Shown here: piece by piece, positions 1 to 10,540 of the stretch | Layout of the letters: each line of letters opens with the position of its first letter | Numbering within the stretch: the stretch's first letter is position 1 | From: Marasmius tenuissimus | Lineage: Eukaryota; Basidiomycota; Agaricomycetes; Agaricales; Marasmiaceae | NCBI GenBank assembly: GCA_029532415.1 | Contig: JAQOTA010000052.1 | Span: 434,001 to 498,000, forward strand | Length of the DNA stretch: 64,000 bases | Direction: 5' to 3' | Translations under genes and position numbers: made by a program | Notes under the pieces: generated by a model | The model's input: only the letters and a program-made list of their open reading frames with translations | Told to the model about the DNA's origin: nothing | Databases searched by the model: none

Positions 1-3000
1 ATTCCTGACAGGAAGTCGGACGACGCGGGTCGTGTATTCACCGGAATATTTGCGTCTAGGGATCCAAGTGCGCCGTAGTAACATCTGAGAGTTTGAATAC
101 TACTGACGCGTTTAGTGCAGAAATCTTGGAACTGCCTGGGACGAATACATACTCGGAGCTTCACTATTATACCCCAAATGCCGACCAAGCCTCTTCCCTA
201 CCCAAGGCTCTTGCCTGGATGACAGGTATACCACTCGTTCATCCACACAACGAACCCATCTGATACGAACCGCTTTAAGGCCCTGGAATATACCACGGAA
301 AGCTTAATTTCTCCTCAACTTCAGACGACCTCATCGATTCTGCGGACGTCCTGCCTTACCCACCACCAGCTTCTGAATTTCCGATATCCGTGGCCCTCAC
401 TGAATTCCACTACGTCCTCCTCTACAAGGATAGGCTAGTCGGTGTCTGTAGTCTGGATGACAAGACGGTATACGAGGAGCCCCTGCCATTGGTACGAGAA
501 CCTTCAATTTTGTTCATTTACTAACAACTGACTCCGTACAGAAACGGGATGAAGAAGTACGTGGTATAACGGCCGACCCCGTTCGGAAGACGTATTGGGT
601 GTACACCGATCAGTCCATCTTTGAACTGCTGGTTGCGAACGAAGACCGCGATGTCTGGAAGATTTACTTGTCGATGAAACAGTTCGACGTGGCGTTGCAG
701 TATTCCAAGGTCGGGTTGGTCCCCTCACTGAAGAGTTGCTCTCGTTTACTCACTTTGAGTAGACAGCCAGTCAACGGAATAAGGTGCTATCGGCACAAGC
801 GAATAGCCTCTTCAGTGAAGCTCGATATTTCCAAGCGGCTCAGGCGTATTCACAATGTTCGGTATCTTTCGAGGAGGTCGTGCTCAAGTTCATGGACGCG
901 GGCGAACGGGATGCGCTTCGGTCGTACCTCATCTCACGTCTTGAGAGGACGCGAAGGACGGTTAGTCTTATTTCCCTCCCTTTCACATTCTATCTACAAC
1001 TTTTCCGAAGGACCTAACACAACGAATGATGTTGGCGACATGGCTGGTGGAGTTTTATTTAAGCAAGTGCAACGAATTGGATGATATCGTCGCCTCCGAG
1101 TCTGTTTCTCAAGACATCGAGAACGTCCGAACAGAGAGGACGATACTTGAAGAGGACCTACGCCATTTCTTCGAGACCTACCAGGTCAGTAATTCGAATC
1201 TTTCCTTCCGACGCACGGGGTTTCACGTTTGTCACAGAAAAATCTCGACCCCAAAACAACCTACGAACTGATTCAAGGGCATGGTAGGACGGATATGTAT
1301 CTGCACTACGCCACTATCATCGGTGATTCCGAGCGAGTGATCGAGCATTGGATCATGGAAGAAGAGTGGTCGAAGGCTATCGAGGTCCTCAACCGCCAAG
1401 TAAGCTCCTCTTCCCACTGGTGACAACACTCAATCTGACTGGTGGCACGTCACAAAAAACTAGTCGGACATCGAGCTGTACTATCGATTCGCGGCAGTTC
1501 TATTACGACAGTCGCCCAAAGAGATGGTCGACTCCTGGCTAAAAAGGAAAGAACTGGATCCGTTGCGCCTCATTCCAGCTTTACTGCAGCTGCAGAACGC
1601 CCCCGCGACCCTCTGTCTCCCGATCAAGCCGTCCGATACCTGAACGATGTTGTTTTCGAGCAACAAAACACCTCAACGACGATACACAACCTTCTCATCA
1701 CATTCTACGTCTCACCGTCGTCATCATTGTCGAGTTCGACAGTTACGGACGACGGACCTCTCCTCCGTTTCCTGTCTAGCGCCCCATCAGATCCCCTGAC
1801 AAACAAGCCGTATTATGACCTCGACTACGCGTTGCGCCTGTGCAAACAGTCCGGGAGAACGCAGCCATGTGTGCACATCTATTCTAAGATGGGCCTTTAT
1901 GAGAACAGCGTGGATCTAGCTCTCGAGAAGGGTGATTTGGAGCTGGCCAAAATTAACGCAGATAAGCCCGAGGATGATCAGCCCCTCAGGAAGAAACTCT
2001 GGTTGAAGATTGCAAGATACGTGGTCCAAGACAAGAAAGATATCAAGACGTGAGTCACCATTTTCCCTGGAATTGATGAATAGGAATTTTACGCAGATAT
2101 CCCATTCAAGGGCTATGCATTTCCTGGAAGACACGGATCTGTTGAAGATTGAAGATATATTACCGTTCTTCCCCGATTTCGTGGTGATTGACGACTTCAA
2201 AGAGGAAATCGCTCACGCATTGGAAGGCTATTCGTCCCACATCGACAGTTTGAAGAGCGAGATGGACGAAGCTACTCGGACTGCAGAGTCAATCCAGCAG
2301 GACATTGCGGCCCTGCGGAATCGCTTCGTTACCATTGATGCAGGCGAAACATGCTCATCTTGTTCGCACCTCCTGTTGACCCGACAATTCTACGTCTTCC
2401 CATGTCGGCATAACTTCCACGCAGACTGCCTTATCGGACTCGTAAGTGCTTCTTGTCAGTATCAAATGGTTTCATGACATTTCTTGACACTTTCGTGTAT
2501 AGGCAAAAGAATATCTGCCAGCCCATTCCTTACGACGGATTCTGGCATTGCAAACAGAATTGATGAAGGGAAGTTCAAATGCTCCGACCGTCGGAAACAT
2601 CACGAGTCCTTCCCAAGCAGTTGGACAGGGGCGCCAACCTCAATCACAGCGGACCCTGCTATCTTCTAACTTTACTTCATTGGCGAATCCATTGCACAAC
2701 GGAACCAGGGCTGCCAATCTTTTGGGTCGAAACATCCTCTCTGCTGGTGACCGCTTACGAGATTTGATCATTCCAGATGCTTTAGCAGCTGTGGTGTCGA
2801 CACCCACTTGGATACCAGGGATAGGAGGAGGCGGTAGACGTAGTGGGGCGGAGTCTGATGACGGACAGAAGGTCGAGAAACTCAAGGCCGAATTAGATGA
2901 AGTCTTGGCTGGCAGCTGTCCGCTCTGTGAGAGTGTAGTCGTCGGTTTGGACAAGCCGTTCGTCAGGGAGGGAGAGGCAGACACCACATGGGCATTGTAG
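1..3000 (+). CDS. VPS18: Vacuolar sorting protein VPS18/Pep3 (5' partial, one apparent frameshift)
   Basis: C-terminal part of Vps18, a core subunit of the HOPS and CORVET tethering complexes at the vacuole and endosome. Exons read as 60-225, 280-491, 542-709, 763-960, 1011-1184, 1238-1399, 1464-2049, 2111-2441 and 2503-3000; the gene starts before the window. Visible parts: the end of the beta-propeller/Pep3 region (YTDQSIFELL), a long clathrin-repeat helical region, and a C-terminal RING made of CSSC, the CRHNFHADC block and a final CPLC. The frame breaks in a run of five C at 1600-1604: the peptide before it (ALLQLQNAP) and after it (RDPLSPDQAVRYLN) are both conserved but differ by one base. 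The family identification is firm; whether the frameshift is real or an assembly error cannot be told here. Confidence 0.9.
1600..1604 (+). other. Apparent 1-nt deletion in a C homopolymer inside VPS18
   Basis: Upstream codons are in frame with the exon that starts at 1464. From CGC at 1604 onward the VPS18 sequence continues one base early. A sixth C would restore the frame. The only mini-intron that could bridge it, roughly 36 nt ending at CTGCAG before 1596, would remove conserved residues and is very short. Confidence 0.75.
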
Positions 3001-3159
3001 GGACTGTTGTAGGCGCCACCGGAGGTTGTTGTAGTTTTCTGTGTCTTTTTGGATTTTTACTACTTTTTTTACGTTACACCGGACCCGAAGAGCTGGAATT
3101 GGGAATTTTTTGAAGAAAAAAATTGAAGGAATTTGAAAGGTGGAATGGAACGATCTCTA

Positions 3160-3700
3160 TCAATGGTTGATCTTTTTCGTTCTTCCCTGTTTGCGGCGAA
3201 GTCGCGCAGCTTTCCGTGCACCCATCTTTAGAATGATAATGACGAAAGTATCAGGGGGTGATCTCGGCGTGATAGACAGGGACGGAGAGACGGAGAGACG
3301 TACCCTGGCTTTATCTTCCTCCAGTCTCTGTTTCTCCTCTGCGGCCTTGCGTCGTTCCAATGTAATTTCTCGCCTCCTGCCAGAACCGATTGTGAGCGAA
3401 CACGATTGAGAAGCATTGGATGATTTAGGACCTGTCTTTCTCTGCCTGTTTCTCGTCTTTCAGTTCCTGCTGCAGTTTTTTGACAGCTAACGCTTTTTTG
3501 GTCTGCTCCATCCTATCAGCGAAACTCTTTGCTTTACGGCCATCTGAGAGATGAGAACGGCTGAAAAAGATATTAGAAAGCCGTATCGACCCTATGAATA
3601 GAAAAAATACTTGCATGGTGGCGGATTTCCTGTCCTTCCATCCTTTCCCAGAGGCCCTACCATTCGATGAGGAAGCGAGTGAGATGATGGAGTCGCCCAT
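3160..3700 (-). CDS. CGR1: rRNA-processing protein Cgr1
   Basis: Small basic nucleolar protein of the Cgr1 family, needed for 60S subunit pre-rRNA processing. Exons on the minus strand: 3700-3615, 3560-3432, 3376-3304 and 3225-3160, giving 117 residues. The family pattern is complete: GKGWK then SATIRSHL, a charged coiled coil (RMEQTKKALAVKKLQQELKD), and the end motif RKQGRTKKINH. Intron 1 must start with GC (GCAAGT): this gives the expected SATIRSHLSDG, while the nearby GT runs into a stop. Divergent from the serine-rich gene at 3918, with 217 bp between the two start codons. Confidence 0.85.
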
Positions 3701-3917
3701 AGAGTACTATCTGACAGCCGAGGGAAGGGGACCGGTTCGACCGAAAGCCAGGGGAGCATTGAGCAATGATTGATTGCCGAGATTCACGTGACCGATTACT
3801 GAATATCCGGGGGGAAACACGTGGGGTCGATCAGAATGCTCACTGAATATTGCTCCTGTCCCCTTTTTAGTTTCTGGCCAGTTTGTTGTCCTGTTTTCTC
3901 ACCGGGCAAATGGTGAG

Positions 3918-6317
3918 ATGGACTTCCGGCGTCGACTTCACGAGCGAGTCTTGACCATGGACGACCAGGCAGATACCCCGTCTCTCTACAGCCATTCCGT
4001 CTTTTCCCCAGATTCCTCTCACTATCGTTCTCCCATATCTAACTCCGGCATTAGCACCCTCAATGATCTCGCCGTCAGCATGCTGGATATGGACGAGGAC
4101 CAACGGTCCTCGTTTCATTCCGCCATGTACGACTCTGCGAATGGCTCTATGGACAACGAGGACGACTATGGGGACCACGATGAGGAGGAAGATCCGCGTA
4201 TGAGCTATCTTGGTCCCAAAATGCGATACCATTCCAAGGCTCCGTGGGAGGTAGATTCTGCCCTACAAGAAGAGGATGAGGAAGATGAGACAACGGCTGA
4301 AAATCACTCGATTCTCTCTTCATCGACAACTAGACGCAAGCCAGGCATCGCTCGCCATTTTCCGTTTGGCGGGGCCAAGTCCGAGAGATCCAGCGAAGAC
4401 TCTGGCTCATCGCGCAACCACGTCAAAGTCTCGCTCGATTCAACTTCCTCGCAATCTTCCTACTCTCACTCTCACGACGCCTATGCAAAGTGCGTATCTC
4501 TATGGTCCAACTCTTCTTACTTATCTCATCCGTCACATAGGTCTAGCAACACTTCGGCTTCTCAGGCGAATTCCGCCCATGGCGGGAAACAAACATTCGG
4601 CTTTGGTCGTTCTCGTCCTCGCTCACCTTCACCTTCGCACTTATCTCCAACTAGTCCACGTTCACCCGTTCCCTACTTCTCCGATAGAGCCTCGTCTCCT
4701 ATGGATCACGGCCCCTCAACTAGAAGCAGTGGTAGCTCTGATATGGGCTCTAAACCCTCCTTTTCTTATCACGCCGACGAATCTCATCCTTACGCGAATC
4801 CCGATTTTGCGTTTTCCTCCTCTTCTGATGAATCCAATTCCCATCATCTTCACAAGCGCTATATTCCTTCCACATTGTCGCGGAGTGACCTATCCACTAT
4901 AGGACCGGAGTCAAACTCGTACCCTCCCCCTCCTTCACTGTTGTCGGGCGGCATCCCTCCAAGCCCCCGCCTACAAAGTTTCAAGAGCCAGGGTAAAGAA
5001 ATATCTGCTCCAATGCCTATATCTGTTCACAGCAGTCCGTGGAAGCCCACTGATGTGTCTTCGGGCAACGATACTGCGCTGCCTCCTTCTAGCCTTCCTG
5101 GATGGACCGAGCGGGCCCCTTCTCCTGCCTTCAATCTGATTTCCCTCGAAGAAGCAAGGGCTCAGAGATCTCGCAGTAAAACCGCACAACACGTTCCAAC
5201 ATCTACTGCTTCTGTGATGTCCAGTAATTCATCCAGCATCTTTCCCTTCCCAGACGATTCAATCAGTGGACAAAGTTCATCATCCGGGACTCCCGCGCAC
5301 CGGGCCCGCGCCAGATCCGTCAGTGCTGGCGCACGTGCAAAGCAAGCCTTAAACAATATTGTCGGTTCGACGGCGACGAAAATTGAACGCCGTGATTCAG
5401 AGCATTCCCTCACAGGTATCGGTGCCATTGCTCAGCCTGGAGGGAAGGTTCTAAGGAATAAGAGGAGTGGGTTCCTGAGGTTGTTCAATGGCACCAAGGA
5501 TGAAAAGTCGCCCCCGCCCCCTGTGCCCTCACTTTCAGAAGGTTACGCTGCATTCAACGCACAACAGGCAACGACTCCCAAAAACACTAGACTCAACTCA
5601 CATCGCATCCCGGTCCCTCAAATATCCCCCACCATCCTAGACAACTCTTCCGGGGGCTCAGAAGAAGATTATACGTCTGCAAAATCAATCCACAGTCCCA
5701 AACGAACACCGCCGCCACCGCTCTCCCTCCTGAGTTCCAACTACGTTTCTGGCTCCCTCCGGCCGCAGCCGAGGAGCGACATCGCGCAGAGTGCGCCTGC
5801 AAATGTCACTCAGTTTCCCGCGTTAAGGTTACGGCCGGTTTCTACGGTTTTCAGCTCCCAGTTTGGCGAGCACATCCTCCCGTCGTCCCCTGAACCAGAG
5901 ACTCCGAGCTCCGTCGCGAGTCCGAGCGCAGCGGTGTCACCCATCACACCAGGTCCCTACAATCGACCGGATAATTATGCATTGTCAGGTGGAGATAGAG
6001 AGAAGACGAAGTCGTCTATCTCTACCTCTAGTGAGCCAGAGGACCAGAGCGTTGTTATCCGGCGTTTGCAGGAGCAGATCTCACGGGCTCAAATCACCCA
6101 TCAACAACAGATTTGGGAGCTCGAAGGACAGGTCAGGGACTTACAGGCGGAGCTTGAGACAGTGCGGAACAGGTTTGCCTCGGACAAGGATACTCCCTAC
6201 TGCGACCGATGCGGACGAAGGGACCAAATTGAAGGACTCAATCATCTCGCCAGCGTGGTCAACAGGCCACGAGCGAGAACGGGGACGGGACAATCTCGCT
6301 TTGGGAGTGCCGTGTGA
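3918..6317 (+). CDS. Serine-rich protein of unknown function with C-terminal coiled coil and CxxC motif
   Basis: Not recognised. The open frame encodes 799 residues. A 51-nt segment at 4490-4540 (GTGCGT...ACATAG) looks like an in-frame intron; removing it leaves 782 residues. Most of the protein is low-complexity Ser/Pro sequence, with an acidic stretch near residues 75-95. Near the C terminus is a helix likely to form a coiled coil (VIRRLQEQISRAQ and following, about residues 707-742), followed closely by a CDRCGRRD knuckle. Such proteins are often cytoskeletal or signalling scaffolds in fungi, but that is inference. An alternative start lies at the next in-frame ATG, 13 codons in. Confidence 0.7.
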   Translation: MDFRRRLHERVLTMDDQADTPSLYSHSVFSPDSSHYRSPISNSGISTLNDLAVSMLDMDEDQRSSFHSAMYDSANGSMDNEDDYGDHDEEEDPRMSYLGPKMRYHSKAPWEVDSALQEEDEEDETTAENHSILSSSTTRRKPGIARHFPFGGAKSERSSEDSGSSRNHVKVSLDSTSSQSSYSHSHDAYAKCVSLWSNSSYLSHPSHRSSNTSASQANSAHGGKQTFGFGRSRPRSPSPSHLSPTSPRSPVPYFSDRASSPMDHGPSTRSSGSSDMGSKPSFSYHADESHPYANPDFAFSSSSDESNSHHLHKRYIPSTLSRSDLSTIGPESNSYPPPPSLLSGGIPPSPRLQSFKSQGKEISAPMPISVHSSPWKPTDVSSGNDTALPPSSLPGWTERAPSPAFNLISLEEARAQRSRSKTAQHVPTSTASVMSSNSSSIFPFPDDSISGQSSSSGTPAHRARARSVSAGARAKQALNNIVGSTATKIERRDSEHSLTGIGAIAQPGGKVLRNKRSGFLRLFNGTKDEKSPPPPVPSLSEGYAAFNAQQATTPKNTRLNSHRIPVPQISPTILDNSSGGSEEDYTSAKSIHSPKRTPPPPLSLLSSNYVSGSLRPQPRSDIAQSAPANVTQFPALRLRPVSTVFSSQFGEHILPSSPEPETPSSVASPSAAVSPITPGPYNRPDNYALSGGDREKTKSSISTSSEPEDQSVVIRRLQEQISRAQITHQQQIWELEGQVRDLQAELETVRNRFASDKDTPYCDRCGRRDQIEGLNHLASVVNRPRARTGTGQSRFGSAV

Positions 6318-6828
6318 TCCCGCAGAACGCCCTTGTTGGGCATGATTAATCCGTTGTTGATCGTCGTATCTTTGTTCTCATTCCTATTCGTGATTCCTTT
6401 CTTTATCGCTCACTTATTCTCTCACACTTTCCTTTGCGTAGTTATGTCCAACTCAATTGCTTTGTCCATTCCTTGAATTGTTCTCCAGATCTCTTCCGTC
6501 CTTCTCAGTGTAAACTCTCGCTTAATGATTATCTCTCAGTACCTAGTACTATTGTGTGTAATTTTTCTTTGCCTCCGTAGATCGTACCTTTTTAATAGCT
6601 ACGATTACTTTCTTTTCATACGGGCTTGGAGCTGGTTATGTTCAGTCTTTCGGAACTTGTATTCGTACCATGCATCGTCACACACCACGCACCACACCTC
6701 ACTTTAAAGCTTCACCTATCGCTCTTCAATTCAAGTGCTCAACCAATTGATACCAATCATGGGATGAAGATCAGTCGCACTACCCGACATAAGGTTAAAC
6801 TTTAAACAAGCGCTATACAGGATATATA
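6318..6828. other. Intergenic, convergent 3' ends
   Basis: T-rich sequence between the stop codons of the serine-rich gene and SEC39. Consistent with two 3' UTRs. No gene seen. Confidence 0.6.
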
Positions 6829-9800
6829 TCATAGTCCTTCATCGGCTCCGATGAGCCATCCTATGCCCTTGGAGAACACTCTAGACGCCTGCGCGGATAC
6901 GTCTTCCCCGTCTCCAGGTCGCCTACTACCGCTTCTGGAACGGTCACCACTATCCTGCTGCGACAACTGAGAACGACCCCTTGCAAAGGAAAAGTTGGCA
7001 GTGACGTGCTTGAACGTCCTGCTTGCAAGAGCTGCAGCATCCGGGGTATTGAGTAGTGGAGGAGAGGGCATATGGAAATTCCTCAAGCGTTCTTGAAGCG
7101 TCGACGCAGCGGACTCTGGTAGATTCAATAATGCCTCTGCTGTCCGCCTCCGGTTGTCACCCGAATCAACGGCTCCGCCGTGTCGGTTGCTGAGACGTTC
7201 TTCGCGAGCTTCAATGTCCTCTTTCTCTAGCCTACGCCAGGCAGTCAAAACGTCATGGAGCTTGTCAGCAGGGCAGATCTCGATAGCTCGTCCGAGGAGG
7301 CGTAACTTTTTGTCCGTATCCACAAACTCTGGTTGCCTGCCGAGCTGGAAACATGCGATCCAACATACGTCGCTGGCTTCTCGGATGGAGTCGTCAACAC
7401 TGCCTATGGACGAGGCCCTGAGATTGAGAACCAGGTCAATCATACGCTGACTCGTTTCGTATGAGCGGGTGAAGTCCTCAGCCTGCAAGGCAGTATCGGC
7501 GAGCATGGCCAGCGTCTTCACTTCGGCCACGACATCGTTCTTGAACCCTAATTTGCGAACAAGATCGAGCATGACTTCAGTGTGTTTGTAGGCGTCGCTG
7601 TTGCTCGACAGAACCTGCGACACGAGTGACAGCCGGTCTTTGGTCAGTCGGATTTCGATTGGAGATATTGGGATGCCTGGTCGGGACATGATATTGAACG
7701 AAGTGAGGCGGGAGGTCGCTTCGATGAACTCTTTTTCCTTCTCCAAGGCTTCGGAAGGTGGCGGTACGCACAAACTAAGAAGGGAGAGCATCAGCCGATG
7801 ATCTGGAACACGAAGGTGTTAATACGTGCCATTCATACGCCAATTTCATGTCGCCGAACTTATAGTTCCCGGAGCTCGCATTATCGTAGAACTCGCGAGA
7901 ACACGATAGGCAAATGTCCTCAACAACTTCGTCTGTTAACCTTAACCGACTTTTGCGCGATTTCAAGAGATGACGGGCAATATCGAATCCTGCGCATGGG
8001 TCAGAACACTGAAGTTGAGACCACAAGAATCACACTCACGCCCGGTAATCAGGAGCCCACTGAAGTAGATCCGCGAAACCTCCTCTCGCGATAGCAAACA
8101 GAACGCTCCTCCAAGCTTGTTGTCCGTTTTGGCCGAAAGTTTTACCATATCATCCAATAGCCACTCCCAGTCCTCCACGGCATTCAATTGGTCATCGCTC
8201 CCTATTGCTCTTCTAGCCATCCGGTTCGCCCATGCTCGTTGTTCGTTGGCATCGCCGTTGCTCTGTAAGAACCAGCGCAATGGGGCAGGAACGTTCCAAC
8301 GAGCAAGAATCTCACCAGACTCGAGGTGAATGTCAAGGATATCGAGAGCTCGCGACAATGATGACAAAGGTAGAGGTTTGAAGAAGACGAGGAGGTCGGA
8401 AGGTGTGCAAGTGGGCCGGGCTGTTGTGGGAGTGACGAATGCTCCGAGGGACACAACAGTGGTGTCTGCGGCATCCTCGTCGTCGCTGGTGACTTCCCAC
8501 ACGGGTAAGCATTCAAAGATGCTACTCATGGTGGGCCATTGGTCGCGACTCTCGTTCCCATATAAGCAAGCAAGAGCTAGTCGGACCATGTCGTCGTCTT
8601 GTTTAATAAGACGCTGGGCATAGGAGAGGGTAGGCTTGGAAGCCTCGAAGATCGACGCTACTATATCGAGTGGGGCGGACAGGATATACTCATGGAGGAG
8701 CCTGCTAGGAAGTGATGGGTCCGGTTTTCCCGCTCTCTCTGCACGCGACTCGAGGACGAAGAGATATGGCATGACAAGCCGAGGGATGTCCTGTGCCACG
8801 GTGGAGGGAGTTGAGTGTGCGAGGTACGCTCTGACAACTTCGGAGGGGCTCATGGTGACCCATCGACCTAATGTCCAGTCCTCACCCTCACGAGCATCAC
8901 GACCTTGATGTGAGTCGTAGACAAGCCTTGAGAGGAGGCTGAGCTCTTCACCAAGCTCATCAAGGCCCTGTATCCCTTGCGATGCCCCGTGCTGAACAAG
9001 TATCAAAGCAGAGTCTATCATGCCCGTGGAAGATATGATAGCGTCTACACGTTGTCGATACCACGAGGAAAGTTCGTCCGAGCTTCTCGGTGTGAGGAAC
9101 GCATTGGGATCCGCTTCGGGATTCACGTCCGGCTGGTCGGCGAAAGGCGATGGAATAGACGCAGAATCCAGTGATGACTGAACAGCCGATGACTCCGACC
9201 AGTCAAGCGACCTAAAAGGTACAAAATCAGGTTTAACTTCCTGAGTGTCGCATGCTGGCAACAAGGTGAAGTAGTCCACTGGATTTGAATGCTCGGGAAT
9301 GAGGTCGTAAATGGTGAACCTGTACGGCCATAGTATCGAGCCGTGTCTAGCGAACATGGTTCGGAGGCCATTGAACCATTGATTTATTGCAAGCAAACAT
9401 GTTGCGTGAATGAGGTCGTTGGAAAGGAATGCTGAAAGCGAGAATGGAGGTGTTGCTCTCAAATTGGCCGTGTTCACTGTTCCGTCTCCCCAAGGATCGT
9501 CGTCCCACCCCTCATCTTCTTCCCCTTCAGAACCTTCTTCCACTTCCTCTTCTGGTGCCTCTTTACAAAGTTCCACGTATGTGTTTAGTCGGTCCAGTCG
9601 TGTCAGAAGAGCAACCCGTACTCGACACAACAGCCCATCCCCTTCGACCTGCTTCAAGTATTCAGTCAATGAGGTTTGTTCGTTCGTCGAATCCTGATCC
9701 GTTGGAGCAGAGGGAGCAAGCAGCCGTTCAACGCGTTCATGGATGGAATTGGTCCGGGCCAGCCCAATCTCGAGTAATTTCTGCTGGAGGGGAACGTCGT

Positions 9801-9933
9801 CAACGAGCCTATCTGCACAGGCTGCCGCAACCCAGAGGTCATCAGGTAGGCTGCTCAATATGCCTTCGACGCTGTCGACGGTGAGCTCGCCATCTGCCAG
9901 GTCAGTCCAGCGCGTGTAAGGGGATGAAGTCAT
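6829..9933 (-). CDS. SEC39: Sec39-domain protein (Dsl1/NRZ tethering complex)
   Basis: Large helical subunit of the ER-resident Dsl1 (NRZ) complex that receives Golgi-derived COPI vesicles. Exons 9933-8040, 7989-7839 and 7774-6829 give 996 residues. Both introns fit by phase: the first starts GTGAGT and joins ITG to RFDIARHLL; the second (7838-7775, branch-like CTGAT) joins GDMKLA to LCVPPPSEAL. The recognised block is the Sec39 C-terminal region, EFIEATSRL and following. The tail after about residue 900 is Ser/Arg-rich and poorly conserved. The call rests on overall pattern and on length. Confidence 0.72.
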
Positions 9934-10540
9934 GTCCGATCAATCTTCCCACAGTAACACTGTTTCTTGGTCAACTGTCACCTTGGACTTGTCTCGGCAC
10001 CTCGACTCACAGAGAAAATGCTGCGGCCTAACTCAAGTTCAATCTCGAACATTCACTGCATCGGTTTATTCTCCCGTTTTGGTGATGCAATCCTCTTGCA
10101 ACCTATGGGATCCTTGCAGGGATAATCCATATCAATCATGCCATGGAGTCACTGTCCTGTCGCGGCGAGCCGCGTCATGTATCCAATTACCTGCGATACA
10201 CAAGTTTGGTTTGCTCTTGTCTCCATCACTAGGGCTGGGAGAGCTTGTACAAGCCTGCGCGGAACCACTTCTCTCATGAAACGCTTGAGTCTAATCACAG
10301 CACTCTGTCATTTGGATTCAACAAGCAACTGTCCTCACCGTTCTCTCTGGAGTCTGGACGAGCTTCCACTTCCAAAGTCCGTGACCATCCATTGGCCTCG
10401 GGAAGAGTCTGGCGGATGAATCATTCAGCAATGACAGAATAGATGCGGTCAATCCAGACATATCTTGGCGCCATTATGTGGTATAAAGGCACCCTCACAA
10501 AGGGACCGCTTGGTGACCCAATCTCCAGACCGCCCTCATC
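9934..10540. other. Divergent promoter region between SEC39 and the first PL8 lyase
   Basis: About 600 bp between two divergent starts. It contains a TATA box close to the lyase start. Short ORFs here show no family signal. Confidence 0.5.
10482..10487 (+). promoter_or_regulatory. TATA box of PL8 copy 1
   Basis: TATAAA lies 54 bp upstream of the ATG at 10541, a usual distance for a regulated fungal gene. PL8 copy 2 also has one, at 32626. Confidence 0.55.

Noticed and set aside
1560..1595. A 36-nt intron as the explanation of the VPS18 frame change
   Set aside because: It would be shorter than any other intron here, lacks a branch site and would delete conserved residues.
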